Of a stretch of 64,000 nt of DNA, positions 1 to 9,379 are shown piece by piece. The stretch covers positions 3,596,001 to 3,660,000 of the forward strand of contig NZ_CP087585.1 in NCBI RefSeq assembly GCF_022200785.1, given 5' to 3'. The first letter of the stretch is position 1. The number at the start of each line of letters is the position of its first letter. The position numbers and the translations under genes are program-made. The stretch is from Pedobacter mucosus. GTDB lineage: Bacteria > Bacteroidota > Bacteroidia > Sphingobacteriales > Sphingobacteriaceae. The notes beneath the pieces were generated by a model. That model did not search any database, was not told the DNA's origin, and worked only from the letters and a program-made list of their open reading frames with translations.

Positions 1-370
1 AGGTTATGGATTGCATTATTTAATTCAACATAAATATCACCGTGGATTAATTTTAAATGTAGCCTTAATTTTTTCTGGTGCTTTAGGAAACATCATCGAT
101 TCTGTTTTTTACGGAAAGATTTATAATTATGAAAGTTGGTTCCATGGCCGCGTAGTGGATATGTTTTATTTCCCAATCGCGGAAGGTCACTTTCCTGCTT
201 GGATTCCAATTTGGGGTGGCGATGAATTTGTATTCTTCAGACCGGTTTTCAACCTTGCAGATGCTGCAATTTCAGTTGGTGTAATTCTTATTTTAATCTT
301 CCAAAAAAATTATTTTAAAGAGGATGTGAAAGATGAAGTGAGTATTAACAGTGAGATTGTAGAGGATTAG
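1..370 (+). CDS. lspA: lipoprotein signal peptidase (C-terminal part)
   Basis: Signal peptidase II is an inner-membrane aspartic protease that removes the signal peptide from diacylglyceryl-modified prolipoproteins. The reading frame is open to the left edge (codons from base 2 encode GYGLHYL), so the real start lies outside the window and the TTG at 11 is not the start. Family hallmarks are visible: GALGNIIDS, GRVVDMFYF and FNLADAAISVGV. The Asp residues of the NIID and FNLAD blocks correspond to the two catalytic aspartates. The last hydrophobic stretch (VGVILILIFQ) is the final membrane helix, followed by an acidic cytosolic tail. As is common in Bacteroidota, the middle section is longer than in E. 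coli. The stop is followed by a good hairpin terminator. Identification is secure; only the N-terminal portion is missing. Confidence 0.93.
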   Translation, partial: GYGLHYLIQHKYHRGLILNVALIFSGALGNIIDSVFYGKIYNYESWFHGRVVDMFYFPIAEGHFPAWIPIWGGDEFVFFRPVFNLADAAISVGVILILIFQKNYFKEDVKDEVSINSEIVED

Positions 371-419
371 ATACGATTTAGAACTGAATTTGTTCAGTCA
401 CTTTCAGTTAATAACAAAG

Positions 420-448
420 CCCATTTCTTAATTGAGATGGGTTTTTTT
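420..448 (+). terminator. rho-independent terminator after lspA
   Basis: An 8-bp stem (420-427 pairing with 434-441, including one G-U pair) with a 6-nt loop is followed by seven T residues (442-448). It ends the lspA transcript 50 bases after the stop codon. Confidence 0.75.
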
Positions 449-493
449 ATGCGGTTTTTTCAGTCGGCATTAAGAGCAAAACTTTAACGTTTC

Positions 494-548
494 TGTCATG
501 CTGAGGAACGAAGCATCTGCAACCGATGAAACAGATTCTTCGTTCCGA
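494..548. repeat. palindromic intergenic repeat (hairpin A)
   Basis: The arms at 505-519 (GGAACGAAGCATCTG) and 532-546 (CAGATTCTTCGTTCC) are inverted copies with one mismatch around a 12-nt loop. The sequence style (GTCATGCTGAGGAACGAAG) is what I know as a dispersed intergenic palindrome of Pedobacter-like genomes. That it is multicopy in this genome is inferred. It lies in the 371-862 gap, which otherwise holds no gene. Confidence 0.6.
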
Positions 549-599
549 CCATAACAATATTTGTAACGCATTTGCGTATAACTTATAAAAGCAATACAA

Positions 600-688
600 A
601 CGGTCGTCATCCTGAACTTGTTTCAGGATCTAATTAGTAAGAACAACAAGCATTAAAGATGCTGAACTAAATCCAGCATGACGACCGT
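600..688. repeat. nested palindromic intergenic repeat (cruciform B)
   Basis: Perfect outer arms ACGGTCGTCAT (600-610) and ATGACGACCGT (678-688) enclose two further small hairpins. These are CCTGAA/TTCAGG at about 611-627 and TGCTG/CAGCA at about 660-678. The whole can fold as a three-way cruciform. It is of the same REP-like class as the repeat at 494-548. No gene is seen in this gap. Confidence 0.65.
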
Positions 689-811
689 AAAACAATAGCC
701 GACAAATTAGCTTATCCATTGCCTGATTGATACATTTTATAACATGCTAACTTCTCAGAATAACGATAAAACAAGCTTTGAAATTAATGGAGGGCTATAA
801 AATCTCAAAAC

Positions 812-840
812 AAAAAAAGCCTCGATTATTAGTCGAGGCT
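812..840 (-). terminator. terminator after sucB
   Basis: An 8-bp perfect stem, AGCCTCGA (818-825) with TCGAGGCT (833-840), is followed on the minus strand by seven T residues (complement of 812-818). It lies 23 bases beyond the sucB stop codon. Confidence 0.85.
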
Positions 841-862
841 TTAATATTTTAAATTTGAAGAA

Positions 863-2089
863 CTATATTCCTAACAACAATCTAGCTGGATCTTCTAACA
901 ATTGTTTAACACGAACTAAGAAACCAACTGACTCTCGTCCGTCGATAATTCTATGATCATATGATAAAGCAACGTACATCATCGGACGAATAACGACCTC
1001 ACCTTTTTCAGCAACCGGACGCTCAACAATGTTGTGCATTCCTAAAATAGCCGATTGTGGCGCATTAATAATTGGAGTTGACATCATCGAACCAAATACA
1101 CCACCATTAGTGATTGTAAAAGTTCCACCAGTCATTTCTTCTAATGTTAATTTGCTATCACGAGCTTTTAAAGCCAATTCCAAAACTGTTTTCTCAATTT
1201 GAGCCAGAGTCATGCTTTCTGCATTACGAATAACCGGAACAACTAAACCTTTTGGTGCTGAAACAGCAATAGAAATATCAGCGAAGTTATTGTAAACGAT
1301 TTCTTCACCTTCGATGCGTCCGTTAACGGATGGGAAATCTTTTAAAGCTTCGGTTACGGCTTTAGTAAAAAAGCTCATGAAACCTAAACCTACACCATAT
1401 TTTTCCTTAAATTGATCTTTATATTTTATGCGTAAATCCATAATTGGCTTCATGTTAACTTCGTTGAAAGTAGTTAACATAGCGGTTTCACTTTTTACTG
1501 CAACTAAACGTTTGGCAACTGTTCTACGTAAAGGCGACATTTTTTCACGGCGTTCCGTACGACTTCCGGCAGGCGCAGGAGCAGCAACAGGAGCGGTTGC
1601 TTTAGGCGCCTCAGGTTTTTTACCAGCTTCTGCTTTAACAGCATCATCTTTAGTAATTCGACCATCAACACCTGTACCTTTAATAGCACCTGTATCAATA
1701 CCTTTTTCTGCTAGAATTTTACCAGCTGCAGGAGATGGAGTTCCTGTAGCATAACTCTCACCAGATTTTTCAGCAACAGGAGCTGATGTTTTATCTTCAG
1801 CAACAACAGCTTTTTCTTCCGCTTTCGGAGCGTCAGCCTTTGCAGGAGCCGCACCACCATCTTCAATGTTACAAACTACTGCACCAATTGGTAAGGTATC
1901 ACCTTCAGCAGCTATGGTTCTTAAAGTTCCGCCCTGTTCTGCAGTTAATTCGAATGTAGCTTTATCCGATTCTAATTCGGCAATTACTTCATCCATTTCA
2001 ACAACATCACCATCGTTTTTTATCCAACGTGATAAAACAACTTCGGTTATCGACTCACCAACTGGTGGAACTTTTATCTCTAAACTCAT
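863..2089 (-). CDS. sucB: dihydrolipoyllysine succinyltransferase, E2 of 2-oxoglutarate dehydrogenase
   Basis: E2 core enzyme of the 2-oxoglutarate dehydrogenase complex (TCA cycle, cytosol); it transfers the succinyl group from lipoamide to CoA. The 408 residues show the usual three modules. An N-terminal lipoyl domain has the lipoylated lysine at about residue 43 in ESDKATFEL. An Ala/Pro-rich linker leads to the E3-binding domain (about 116-152, [14 protein letters not shown] ... [10 protein letters not shown]). A second linker leads to the catalytic domain, which ends with the CoA-acyltransferase signature YDHRIIDG (His379, Asp383). The 105-bp gap from sucA on the same strand and the pathway link suggest one operon, closed by the terminator at 812-840. 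The alternative, pyruvate or branched-chain E2, is unlikely given the adjacent sucA. Confidence 0.96.
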   Translation of the reverse strand: MSLEIKVPPVGESITEVVLSRWIKNDGDVVEMDEVIAELESDKATFELTAEQGGTLRTIAAEGDTLPIGAVVCNIEDGGAAPAKADAPKAEEKAVVAEDKTSAPVAEKSGESYATGTPSPAAGKILAEKGIDTGAIKGTGVDGRITKDDAVKAEAGKKPEAPKATAPVAAPAPAGSRTERREKMSPLRRTVAKRLVAVKSETAMLTTFNEVNMKPIMDLRIKYKDQFKEKYGVGLGFMSFFTKAVTEALKDFPSVNGRIEGEEIVYNNFADISIAVSAPKGLVVPVIRNAESMTLAQIEKTVLELALKARDSKLTLEEMTGGTFTITNGGVFGSMMSTPIINAPQSAILGMHNIVERPVAEKGEVVIRPMMYVALSYDHRIIDGRESVGFLVRVKQLLEDPARLLLGI

Positions 2090-2194
2090 ATTTTTAAAAT
2101 GTAATGTTTTTGTTATTATATGTTTTAAGATTGCAAAATCAAAAGCTTGAATTGTAAATCCTCATCCTTAAATCTTGAAACCCTCTACCTCAAA

Positions 2195-4993
2195 TTAATC
2201 GGCTTCCGCCATTTTTTTACTAGCTTCTTCTGCTATATCTTTCACTTCTTCTTGCTTTACTGTAGCTTCTAAAGCTCTTGCTAAGATATAAGCCTGTTGA
2301 TTTGCATGTTGTTTCGCAAAGCCAGTAGCGGTACTACTGCTTTCTCTTCTCGAAATAACATCTATACCTTTCAAAGCAGTTTTATATAATCTACGGAATA
2401 AATAAGGCCAAGCACCCATGTTTTCTGGCTCTTCTTGAACCCATAAAACTTCATTTGTATTTTTATATTTTGATTGAATAGCTTCCATCTGATCAATCGG
2501 AGTTGGGTAAAGCTGTTCTACACGCACAATTGCAACGTGCTTAACTTGATCAGTTTGTTGTTTTTCTAGCAGTTCGTAATAAATTTTACCACTACAAAAA
2601 ACGATTCTAGTTACATCTTCAACTTTAACATTTACATCATCAATTACCTCTTTAAAGCCACCTTCTGTAAATTCTTCTAATGTAGATACACAAGCTGGGT
2701 GACGCAATAAGCTTTTTGGCGTAAATACAATTAAAGGTTTACGGAAATCGCGTTTAAATTGGCGACGTAAAACATGAAAGAAATTTGCTGGCGTTGTACA
2801 GTTAGTAACTTGCATATTGTAATCTGCACAAAGCTCCATAAAACGCTCAATACGAGCAGATGAATGCTCTGGACCTTGACCCTCATAACCATGAGGAAGT
2901 AAAAGCACTAAGCCATTTTCACGTTGCCATTTAGTTTCAGCACTAGCAATATATTGATCGATAACAATTTGTGCACCATTAAAGAAATCACCAAACTGAG
3001 CTTCCCAAATCGTTAATGCATTAGGATTAGCCATTGCGTAACCATATTCGAAACCTAAAACCCCATATTCTGATAAGTGAGAATTGTAAATATCAAATGG
3101 CGCTTGTTGATCAGAAATATTTGCTAATGGCACATATTCTTCCTCACTATCTTCTAAAGTTAATACCGCATGGCGATGAGAAAACGTTCCGCGTTCTACA
3201 TCTTGTCCACTTAAACGAATACGTTTGCCTTCTGATAATAAAGTTCCATAAGCCAATTGCTCGCCCATAGCCCAATCGAAAACATTGGTTTCGTTAACCA
3301 TTTTACTACGTTCGCCAAATAATTTTTCAATTTTTTTGAAGAATTTTTTACTCGCTGGAAGCGTAGTTATGCGTTTACCAATTTCTAATAAGGTAGCTTT
3401 CTTAACCGCAGTAACAGGAGAGGTATCAAAATCTTTTGGAGTTGCAATACGCAAATCTGCCCATGCACCACCAAATTTAACTTCTGTGCTTCCAGCAACA
3501 AAATCTTTAGCTTCATTTAAGCGTTCTTGCAAAATTCCACGGAAATCTTTTTCCATTTCTTTAGCCAGACCAGCTTCTAACTTACCTTCTTTTGTTAATT
3601 GATCAATATAAATTTCCCTTGAATTAGGATGTTTTTCAATCGTTTTGTACAATAATGGTTGCGTGAATTTTGGCTCATCAGCTTCATTATGTCCAAATCT
3701 TCTGTAGCAAAGAATATCAATAAAAACATCGTTTTTATATTTCTGACGGTATTCCATTGCTAAATTAATTGCATAAACCAATGCTTCAGGATCATCTCCA
3801 TTTACATGAAAAACAGGCGATAGCGTTACTTTTGCAATATCTGTACAATAAGTACTGGTACGTGCATCTTTATAATTTGTAGTAAAACCAATCTGATTAT
3901 TAATCACTAAGTGGATTGTTCCACCCGTTTTATAACCTTCAAGTCCTGCCATTTGAATTACTTCGTAAACAATACCTTGACCAGCTACAGAAGCATCACC
4001 ATGAATTAAAATTGGAGCCAAACGACTGTTATCGCCACCATATTTGAAATCAATTTTAGAGCGACTCATTCCTTCCACAACGCCATCTACAGTTTCTAAA
4101 TGCGATGGATTTGGACATAAACTTAAGTGAACGCTTTTGCCAGCAACAGTAGTTACATCAGTTGAATAACCTAAATGATATTTTACATCACCACCAAATG
4201 GCGTATCTGGATTATAACTTTTACCTTCAAATTCTGTGAAAATATCTTTGTAGGTTTTTTGCATAATATTGGCCAACACGTTCAAACGACCGCGATGCGC
4301 CATACCGATAACAAATTCTTCGATTCCTAATTCGGCACCTTTTTCAATAACAGAATCTAAGGCAGGAATTAAAGCTTCTGCTCCTTCTAATGAAAAACGC
4401 TTTTGACCAAGAAATTTAGTCCCCAAGAAATTTTCGAAACTCACAGCTTCATTTAATTTTCTTAGGATACGTTTTTTTACATCGATCGAAAAATTAGGCG
4501 TATTACGTGTACTTTCCATTTTTTGTTGAATCCAGTTCAACACTTCTGGTGTACGTAAAAATTTATATTCTGCACCAATCGAATGTGCGTAAGTTTGCTT
4601 TAAAAAAGCTACAATATCTTTCAGCTTTGCTGCACCAATACCAATTTCGACACCAGAATTGAAAACAGTTTCCAAATCTGCATCTGATAAACCAAAATTC
4701 ACCAAATCTAAAGTTGGTAAATGTTTTCGCCTTTCGCGTACTGGGTTGGTATGTGTAAACAAGTGACCACGGGTTCTGTAGCCGTCGATCAAGTTTAAAA
4801 CATTAACCTCTTTTAAAAATTGTTCTGGAGTTTCTGATTTAACGGTTGGAGCATCTGCACCTCTACCAAAATCAAAACCTTCAAAAAATTTTTGCCAACC
4901 AAATTCAACTGATTCTGAGTCTTTCAAATAAGATTGATATAAAGACTCTATATATTCGGCGTTTGCGCCATTAAGATAAGATAAACTACCCAT
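2195..4993 (-). CDS. sucA: 2-oxoglutarate dehydrogenase E1 component
   Basis: Thiamine-diphosphate-dependent E1 of the 2-oxoglutarate dehydrogenase complex; it decarboxylates 2-oxoglutarate and succinylates the lipoyl group of the E2 encoded just downstream. At 932 residues it has the usual length of SucA. Visible hallmarks are the short N-terminal SucA segment (SLSYLNGANAEYIESLY), the GMAHRGRLNVLAN block, HGDASVAGQGIVYE followed by VINNQIGFTT (the ThDP/Mg region), YRRFGHNEADEP, and the C-terminal transketolase-like part with HGYEGQGPEHSSARIERF. The start ATG is preceded by a TAATTTTG box (5019-5026) about 26 bases upstream. It is the first gene of the sucAB pair. Confidence 0.97.
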   Translation of the reverse strand: MGSLSYLNGANAEYIESLYQSYLKDSESVEFGWQKFFEGFDFGRGADAPTVKSETPEQFLKEVNVLNLIDGYRTRGHLFTHTNPVRERRKHLPTLDLVNFGLSDADLETVFNSGVEIGIGAAKLKDIVAFLKQTYAHSIGAEYKFLRTPEVLNWIQQKMESTRNTPNFSIDVKKRILRKLNEAVSFENFLGTKFLGQKRFSLEGAEALIPALDSVIEKGAELGIEEFVIGMAHRGRLNVLANIMQKTYKDIFTEFEGKSYNPDTPFGGDVKYHLGYSTDVTTVAGKSVHLSLCPNPSHLETVDGVVEGMSRSKIDFKYGGDNSRLAPILIHGDASVAGQGIVYEVIQMAGLEGYKTGGTIHLVINNQIGFTTNYKDARTSTYCTDIAKVTLSPVFHVNGDDPEALVYAINLAMEYRQKYKNDVFIDILCYRRFGHNEADEPKFTQPLLYKTIEKHPNSREIYIDQLTKEGKLEAGLAKEMEKDFRGILQERLNEAKDFVAGSTEVKFGGAWADLRIATPKDFDTSPVTAVKKATLLEIGKRITTLPASKKFFKKIEKLFGERSKMVNETNVFDWAMGEQLAYGTLLSEGKRIRLSGQDVERGTFSHRHAVLTLEDSEEEYVPLANISDQQAPFDIYNSHLSEYGVLGFEYGYAMANPNALTIWEAQFGDFFNGAQIVIDQYIASAETKWQRENGLVLLLPHGYEGQGPEHSSARIERFMELCADYNMQVTNCTTPANFFHVLRRQFKRDFRKPLIVFTPKSLLRHPACVSTLEEFTEGGFKEVIDDVNVKVEDVTRIVFCSGKIYYELLEKQQTDQVKHVAIVRVEQLYPTPIDQMEAIQSKYKNTNEVLWVQEEPENMGAWPYLFRRLYKTALKGIDVISRRESSSTATGFAKQHANQQAYILARALEATVKQEEVKDIAEEASKKMAEAD

Positions 4994-5018
4994 TATTAAC
5001 TGTTTACTATAAGCATTA

Positions 5019-5026
5019 CAAAATTA
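5019..5026 (-). promoter_or_regulatory. putative -7 box of the sucAB promoter
   Basis: On the minus strand the octamer TAATTTTG fits the Bacteroidota -7 consensus TAnnTTTG. It sits 26 bases upstream of the sucA start, so the 5' leader would be short. No clean TTTG -33 box lies at 19-21 bp, which lowers confidence. Confidence 0.4.
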
Positions 5027-5204
5027 GAATTTTACCTTATATAAACGGTAAAAAAGTGGATTAAAAATAGAGAAAAGAATAAACAGCAAAGAACAATGAC
5101 AAATTGCCTTCTATTGTGGGCGAAGATTAAAATGAGATGAGAGAAACTTAGGATTAAAGAACATTAGAAATTCATTCAATAAGAAAAGGAAGACGATGCT
5201 AAAT

Positions 5205-5236
5205 GGTCTTCAATCTTTGCTCCCTAATCTATATTC
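5205..5236. repeat. copy of the GGTCTTTAATC intergenic repeat
   Basis: The sequence GGTCTTCAATCTTTGCTCCC followed by TAATCTATATTC matches the repeat that frames the beta-oxidation genes (14053-14083, 14470-14508, 15691-15722, 15981-16015). As in two of those, it starts only a few bases beyond a stop codon, here that of the cryptochrome. No partner copy is seen in the 5000-5200 gap. Confidence 0.6.
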
Positions 5237-5239
5237 TTG

Positions 5240-6514
5240 CTATGATGCCCAGGTTAAAGCGTAATTACCTTTTGGATCGAGGTTTTTAATGTTTTTATCA
5301 AAATCGAATACATTTTTCGTCTTCTGATCGTTGCCAACACCTGCAATATTTGCCCAATTTCCCCAATTACTTGCAGGATTATAATCGATTAATTTTTCTT
5401 CAAAATAGGCGGCACCCCAAACCCAACTCACTTCCAAATTATTAATTAAATACAGGGCAGCGGTTTGGCGAGCAATATTGGTAATGTAACCCGTTTGATT
5501 TAATTCAGTTATTACAGCATCAACAACAGCAAAACCGGTTTGTCCGCTCTTCCATTTATTAAAATTTTCTTGTTCGTTTGCCTCATCAACTAAACCTTGG
5601 CTACCAAAACCATTTGGACTAAAAAATCCATTACCATGTTTTTTGAACATAAAACGAAAATAATCTCTCCACAAAAGGCCTAATAAAATATTATTAAACA
5701 TGGCTTTGGTGTTCGGAATACTCTCCATTTTTTTGATTTCCCAGTAAACTTTACGTGGAGATAGGCAACCCATAGCTAGCCAAGCAGATAATTTTGAAGC
5801 CAAAATTAAATTTTTAGTAGTAGCGGCCTGTTGCATTGCAATAATAACTTTTTGCAGATGAATTAATCCTTCACTTTCTCCACCAATAAATTCAAAATCT
5901 GAACGTTGATCTTTTTCCTGGGGAATTAAGTTCAAATCTGCCAAAGATGGCAATAGTCCCCAATCAATAACATCGGCAACATTAATACGATCGGGCGCTA
6001 AAAAACAAGGTTTAATGATAGAATCACGTTCAATTTTTCTTTTGAACTGATTAAAAGCATCAGGAATATCTTTAATGGGAAAAGGTAAATCTTCTTTATT
6101 GTATAAAGTATGACCGATAAAATGTTTCAAATTTATACGCAGTTTCCATAAGGCATTTTCTAATAAGGTAGAAATAAATGTTTCTTCATTAGCAACCTCA
6201 CGATGATGATAAACCTCAGTAATTTCGTATTCTGAAACTAATTTTGGAATAATATCTTCAGGATAACCCTCAGCAATAAATAAATTTCCTCCTATTTTTT
6301 TTAATGAATCTCTTAATGCCAAAACACTTTCTAAAATAAACTTTGCACGAATATTTCCGGTTTTTAGGGTATCGTATTTAGTTTTTGCAAAAAGGCGAGG
6401 ATCTAAGATATAGACCGGTAAAATCGAATCTGATTTAGCTAAAGCATCAACAAGCATTTCGTTATCATGCAAACGAAGATCATTTCTAAACCAAACTAAA
6501 ATTTTTTTGGACAT
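5240..6514 (-). CDS. cryptochrome DASH-type photolyase
   Basis: Photolyase/cryptochrome family member that binds FAD and an antenna cofactor. The DASH subfamily is known to repair cyclobutane dimers in single-stranded DNA. N-terminal photolyase alpha/beta domain: ILVWFRNDLRLHDNE, VYILDPR. DASH-specific features are GHTLYNKEDLPFP, IPDAFNQFKRKI and the FAD region with KLSAWLAMGCLSPR, LLWRDYFRFM, NPASNWGNW and GVGND. At 424 residues the protein ends soon after NLDPKGNY and is shorter than the ~480-500 residues of plant and cyanobacterial DASH proteins; it lacks their C-terminal extension. Start ATG at 6514. Another photolyase lies 2.9 kb away on the other strand, so two light-repair enzymes are clustered. 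Confidence 0.9.
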   Translation of the reverse strand: MSKKILVWFRNDLRLHDNEMLVDALAKSDSILPVYILDPRLFAKTKYDTLKTGNIRAKFILESVLALRDSLKKIGGNLFIAEGYPEDIIPKLVSEYEITEVYHHREVANEETFISTLLENALWKLRINLKHFIGHTLYNKEDLPFPIKDIPDAFNQFKRKIERDSIIKPCFLAPDRINVADVIDWGLLPSLADLNLIPQEKDQRSDFEFIGGESEGLIHLQKVIIAMQQAATTKNLILASKLSAWLAMGCLSPRKVYWEIKKMESIPNTKAMFNNILLGLLWRDYFRFMFKKHGNGFFSPNGFGSQGLVDEANEQENFNKWKSGQTGFAVVDAVITELNQTGYITNIARQTAALYLINNLEVSWVWGAAYFEEKLIDYNPASNWGNWANIAGVGNDQKTKNVFDFDKNIKNLDPKGNYALTWAS

Positions 6515-6687
6515 TTTTATTGAAAACTGTATTAAAAATATGACTACAAATTTATCGAATTTTTTGTTTGCAGCCTAAACAAGGGCGATTCTTTACAAAT
6601 GGCTAACAAAATAAGGATTCAATTATGGAAAAGCGTATGTGCCTACATCATAATTTCAAATTATTTATTACATAATACGAAAATAAA

Positions 6688-8295
6688 ATGAAAATCTACA
6701 TTTTAATGCTTCTATTTCCTTTAAGCACACTTGCACAACAACAGATCAAATCCAAATCAGTTTTAGAAAGTGTAACCGTTTATAACTATGGCGCTCAATT
6801 AACACATAAAGGCAAAATAAATCTTCCGGCAGGAACTTCAGAATTGGTAATAAACAATATATCTGGTCGTATAAACGAAAATTCTATTCAAGTTGGAGTT
6901 TCATCTGGCGTTACTATTTTGGCTGTTCAATTTAATAAGGATTTTTTAAATGCTGACGCCATGAATCCAGAAATTAAAAAACTGAACGATAGCGTTAAAG
7001 TGATAAAAAACGAATTAAGCAAAACCAAAAATGCAAAAACGATCGAAGAACAAACCTTGGTTTTATTAGATGAGAATAGAAAATCGGGAGGTTATAATAA
7101 TGGAACTAACGTAGTTGAATTAGCAAAATTAGCAGAATATTACCGAAGCAAAAATAACGAAGTTAGAAATGCAATTTCCAGTTTAACTTTAATTGAAGAA
7201 AAACAAAGTCAAAGGCTAAATGCTTTAGAGCAGCAAATAGTAGAATTAAGAAACAGTCCAAATCAGCAACTTGGGCAGTTGGTTTTACAAGTTATGGCGA
7301 AAGAAAATGTAGATGCAAACTATAACATATCTTACGTTGCTCCAAATGCGAATTGGGCTGCCAGTTACGATATCAAGGCTATTAGTATTTTGAATCCTTT
7401 AGGCGTAGTTTATAAAGCTGCAATTACACAAAACACAGGTTTAGATTGGAAGAAAGTTAAGCTTTCCTTATCTACCGGAAATCCCAATTATAATATTACC
7501 GCTCCGGTTTTAAACCCTTGGTTTGTTTCAACTTATCAGCCGCAGCAAATTCGAATTAGAGGGATGTCTACTGCTAACATGATGAATGATACGCAAATGC
7601 TAAATGAAGTTGTGGTGTCCAGCAATTTGAAAGGAAAAGTAGAAGGTATTTCAACTGTTAATAATTACACTTCAGTCAATGAAACTCAGTTAGGCGTAAC
7701 CTTTAATATTGATATTCCATATGATGTAAATAGTGATAATAAACCACATACTGTTGCTTTTAAAGAATATGAAGTGCCTGCGAAATACAAATATTATGCA
7801 GCGCCAAAAGTAAGTAGTGATGCTTATTTATTGGCTGATGTAACCGATTGGGAGAAATTAAACCTTCAGGCAGGAAATGCAAATATTATTTTCGAAGGAA
7901 CTTATACAGGGAAATCATACATCGACCCTGCTAACATTTTAGATACGCTAAGTTTAAGCTTGGGAAGAGATAAAAAGATAATTATTACTAAAGAAAAACA
8001 GGCAGATTACAGCAGTACAAAGTTTGTTGGAACAAACAAAAAACAAGTATTTACTTACCTGATCAAAATTAGAAATACGAAAAAAGAAGCAATTGATTTA
8101 TCCTTAAAAGATCAATACCCTTTATCTACACAGAGTGATATTGAAATAGAATTGTTAGAAGATAGCGGCGCCGAAGTTAATAAAGAAAATGGTATGCTTT
8201 CTTGGCAACTAAAAGTTGCTCCGAACGAAACTAAAACCATCAAATTAAGCTATTCGGTTAAAGCGCCGAAGAGTAAAATAATTGCCGGCCTTTAA
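6688..8295 (+). CDS. MuiA-like DUF4139 domain protein, secreted
   Basis: Member of the mucoidy inhibitor MuiA-like family (DUF4140 at the N-terminus, DUF4139 over the C-terminal two thirds); the molecular function is not established. A signal peptide is clear (MKIYILMLLFPLSTLAQ). The DUF4140 part runs to about residue 100 (ESVTVYNYGAQLTHKGKINL), then a coiled-coil stretch of about 100 residues (TLIEEKQSQRLNALEQQIVE). DUF4139 follows (ISYVAPNANWAASYDIKA ... GLDWKKVKLSLSTGNP) and ends with GMLSWQLKVAPNETKTIKLSY. Odd feature: around residues 290-315 there is an insert with GMSTANMM and LNEVVVSSNLKG that resembles the start of a SusC/TonB plug. It stands alone upstream of the epimerase-like gene, 52 bp away on the same strand. 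Confidence 0.8.
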   Translation: MKIYILMLLFPLSTLAQQQIKSKSVLESVTVYNYGAQLTHKGKINLPAGTSELVINNISGRINENSIQVGVSSGVTILAVQFNKDFLNADAMNPEIKKLNDSVKVIKNELSKTKNAKTIEEQTLVLLDENRKSGGYNNGTNVVELAKLAEYYRSKNNEVRNAISSLTLIEEKQSQRLNALEQQIVELRNSPNQQLGQLVLQVMAKENVDANYNISYVAPNANWAASYDIKAISILNPLGVVYKAAITQNTGLDWKKVKLSLSTGNPNYNITAPVLNPWFVSTYQPQQIRIRGMSTANMMNDTQMLNEVVVSSNLKGKVEGISTVNNYTSVNETQLGVTFNIDIPYDVNSDNKPHTVAFKEYEVPAKYKYYAAPKVSSDAYLLADVTDWEKLNLQAGNANIIFEGTYTGKSYIDPANILDTLSLSLGRDKKIIITKEKQADYSSTKFVGTNKKQVFTYLIKIRNTKKEAIDLSLKDQYPLSTQSDIEIELLEDSGAEVNKENGMLSWQLKVAPNETKTIKLSYSVKAPKSKIIAGL

Positions 8296-8347
8296 CATAG
8301 TTATAACTGCAGGTAAAACCCTTTCGTATCTTTAGTGTTAATTAAAT

Positions 8348-9259
8348 ATGGCAAAAAAGATTCTGATTACTGGCGCTACCGGACTTATTGGAAAGGAACT
8401 GAAAAACCATTTATTAAGTAAAGGTTATGAAGTTAATACGCTTTCTCGAAAAAATAACAATGAATTAAACAATTACATTTGGGATGTTAATAAAGAGGAA
8501 ATCGATAAAAATGCTTTCACTAATGTAGATACTATTATTCATTTAGCGGGTGAACCTGTTGCTGATAAAAAATGGACAGATGAACGTAAAAAGCAAATAA
8601 TTGATAGTCGGGTAAAATCCACTGAGCTTCTTTATAATTCTTTAAAATCTTTGCCGAATCATCAGGTTACTTCGTTTATTTCAGCATCTGCAGTTGGTTT
8701 TTATGGTGATCGAGGTGATGAAATTCTGACCGAAGAAAGTGAAAGTGGCCAGGGATTTTTAGCTGAAGCATGCATACTTTGGGAAAATGCTGTAGATCAA
8801 GGAAACAACTTAAAGTTAAGGGTAGTAAAACTTCGAACCGGAATTGTTTTAAGTAATGATGGCGGCGCTTTACCTCAGTTAGATAAATCTGTAAAATTAT
8901 TTGTGGGTTCTTCCTTAGGGACTGGCAAACAATGGACACCATGGATTCATATAGATGATATGGTTGAAATGTATATTGAAGCAATAACAAACCTAGAAAT
9001 GGAGAACAGCTATAATGCTTGTGCTCCTTTTCCAGTTACAAATTCAGCGCTGACTAAGGCAATTGCAAAACATCTTCACCGCCCATTTTGGCCTATTAAA
9101 GTTCCAAAAGCTGCATTAAATTTATTATTGGGCGAACGAGCTGAAACTGTTTTAATGAGCAATAATACATCTGCTCAAAGAATTTTAGATGCAGGATTTA
9201 AGTTTAAGTATACGCATTTAGATGATGCGCTAGGAAAATTATATGCCCCGGCGTCCTAA
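8348..9259 (+). CDS. TIGR01777 family NAD(P)-binding epimerase-like protein
   Basis: Extended short-chain dehydrogenase/reductase of the TIGR01777 (YfcH/SulA-like) family; substrate unknown. The N-terminal dinucleotide-binding loop is GATGLIGKEL (residues 8-17), followed by the IIHLAGEPVADKKWT block that is diagnostic of the family, SASAVGFYGDRGDE, and LRTGIVLSNDGGALPQ. The C-terminal DUF1731 segment is HRPFWPIKVPKAALNLLLGERAE...LLMSNNTSAQRILDAGF-like. At 303 residues it has the normal family length. It is 52 bp downstream of the MuiA-like gene and 120 bp upstream of the photolyase gene on the same strand, so joint transcription is possible but not shown. Confidence 0.88.
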   Translation: MAKKILITGATGLIGKELKNHLLSKGYEVNTLSRKNNNELNNYIWDVNKEEIDKNAFTNVDTIIHLAGEPVADKKWTDERKKQIIDSRVKSTELLYNSLKSLPNHQVTSFISASAVGFYGDRGDEILTEESESGQGFLAEACILWENAVDQGNNLKLRVVKLRTGIVLSNDGGALPQLDKSVKLFVGSSLGTGKQWTPWIHIDDMVEMYIEAITNLEMENSYNACAPFPVTNSALTKAIAKHLHRPFWPIKVPKAALNLLLGERAETVLMSNNTSAQRILDAGFKFKYTHLDDALGKLYAPAS

Positions 9260-9379
9260 AAGGAAGTTAATAGCAGGATAAAAAGGGAAGTGGACAAGGC
9301 ATGCAGTGTAAGAGTTTTCAAAATAATTTAAAAAAATACAGATAACCTAACAACTTATCAAAATTAAAATACACTCGAA

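Noticed and set aside
11..370. A complete small protein starting at TTG 11
   Set aside because: The frame is open to the edge and the homology is to the middle and end of LspA, so this is a truncated gene.
371..862. tRNA or small RNA gene
   Set aside because: The structures seen are palindromic repeats and terminators; no cloverleaf with an anticodon arm could be drawn.
1428..1754. Plus-strand frame within sucB
   Set aside because: It is antisense to the Ala/Pro-rich linker and catalytic domain of a clear E2 protein and has no features of its own.
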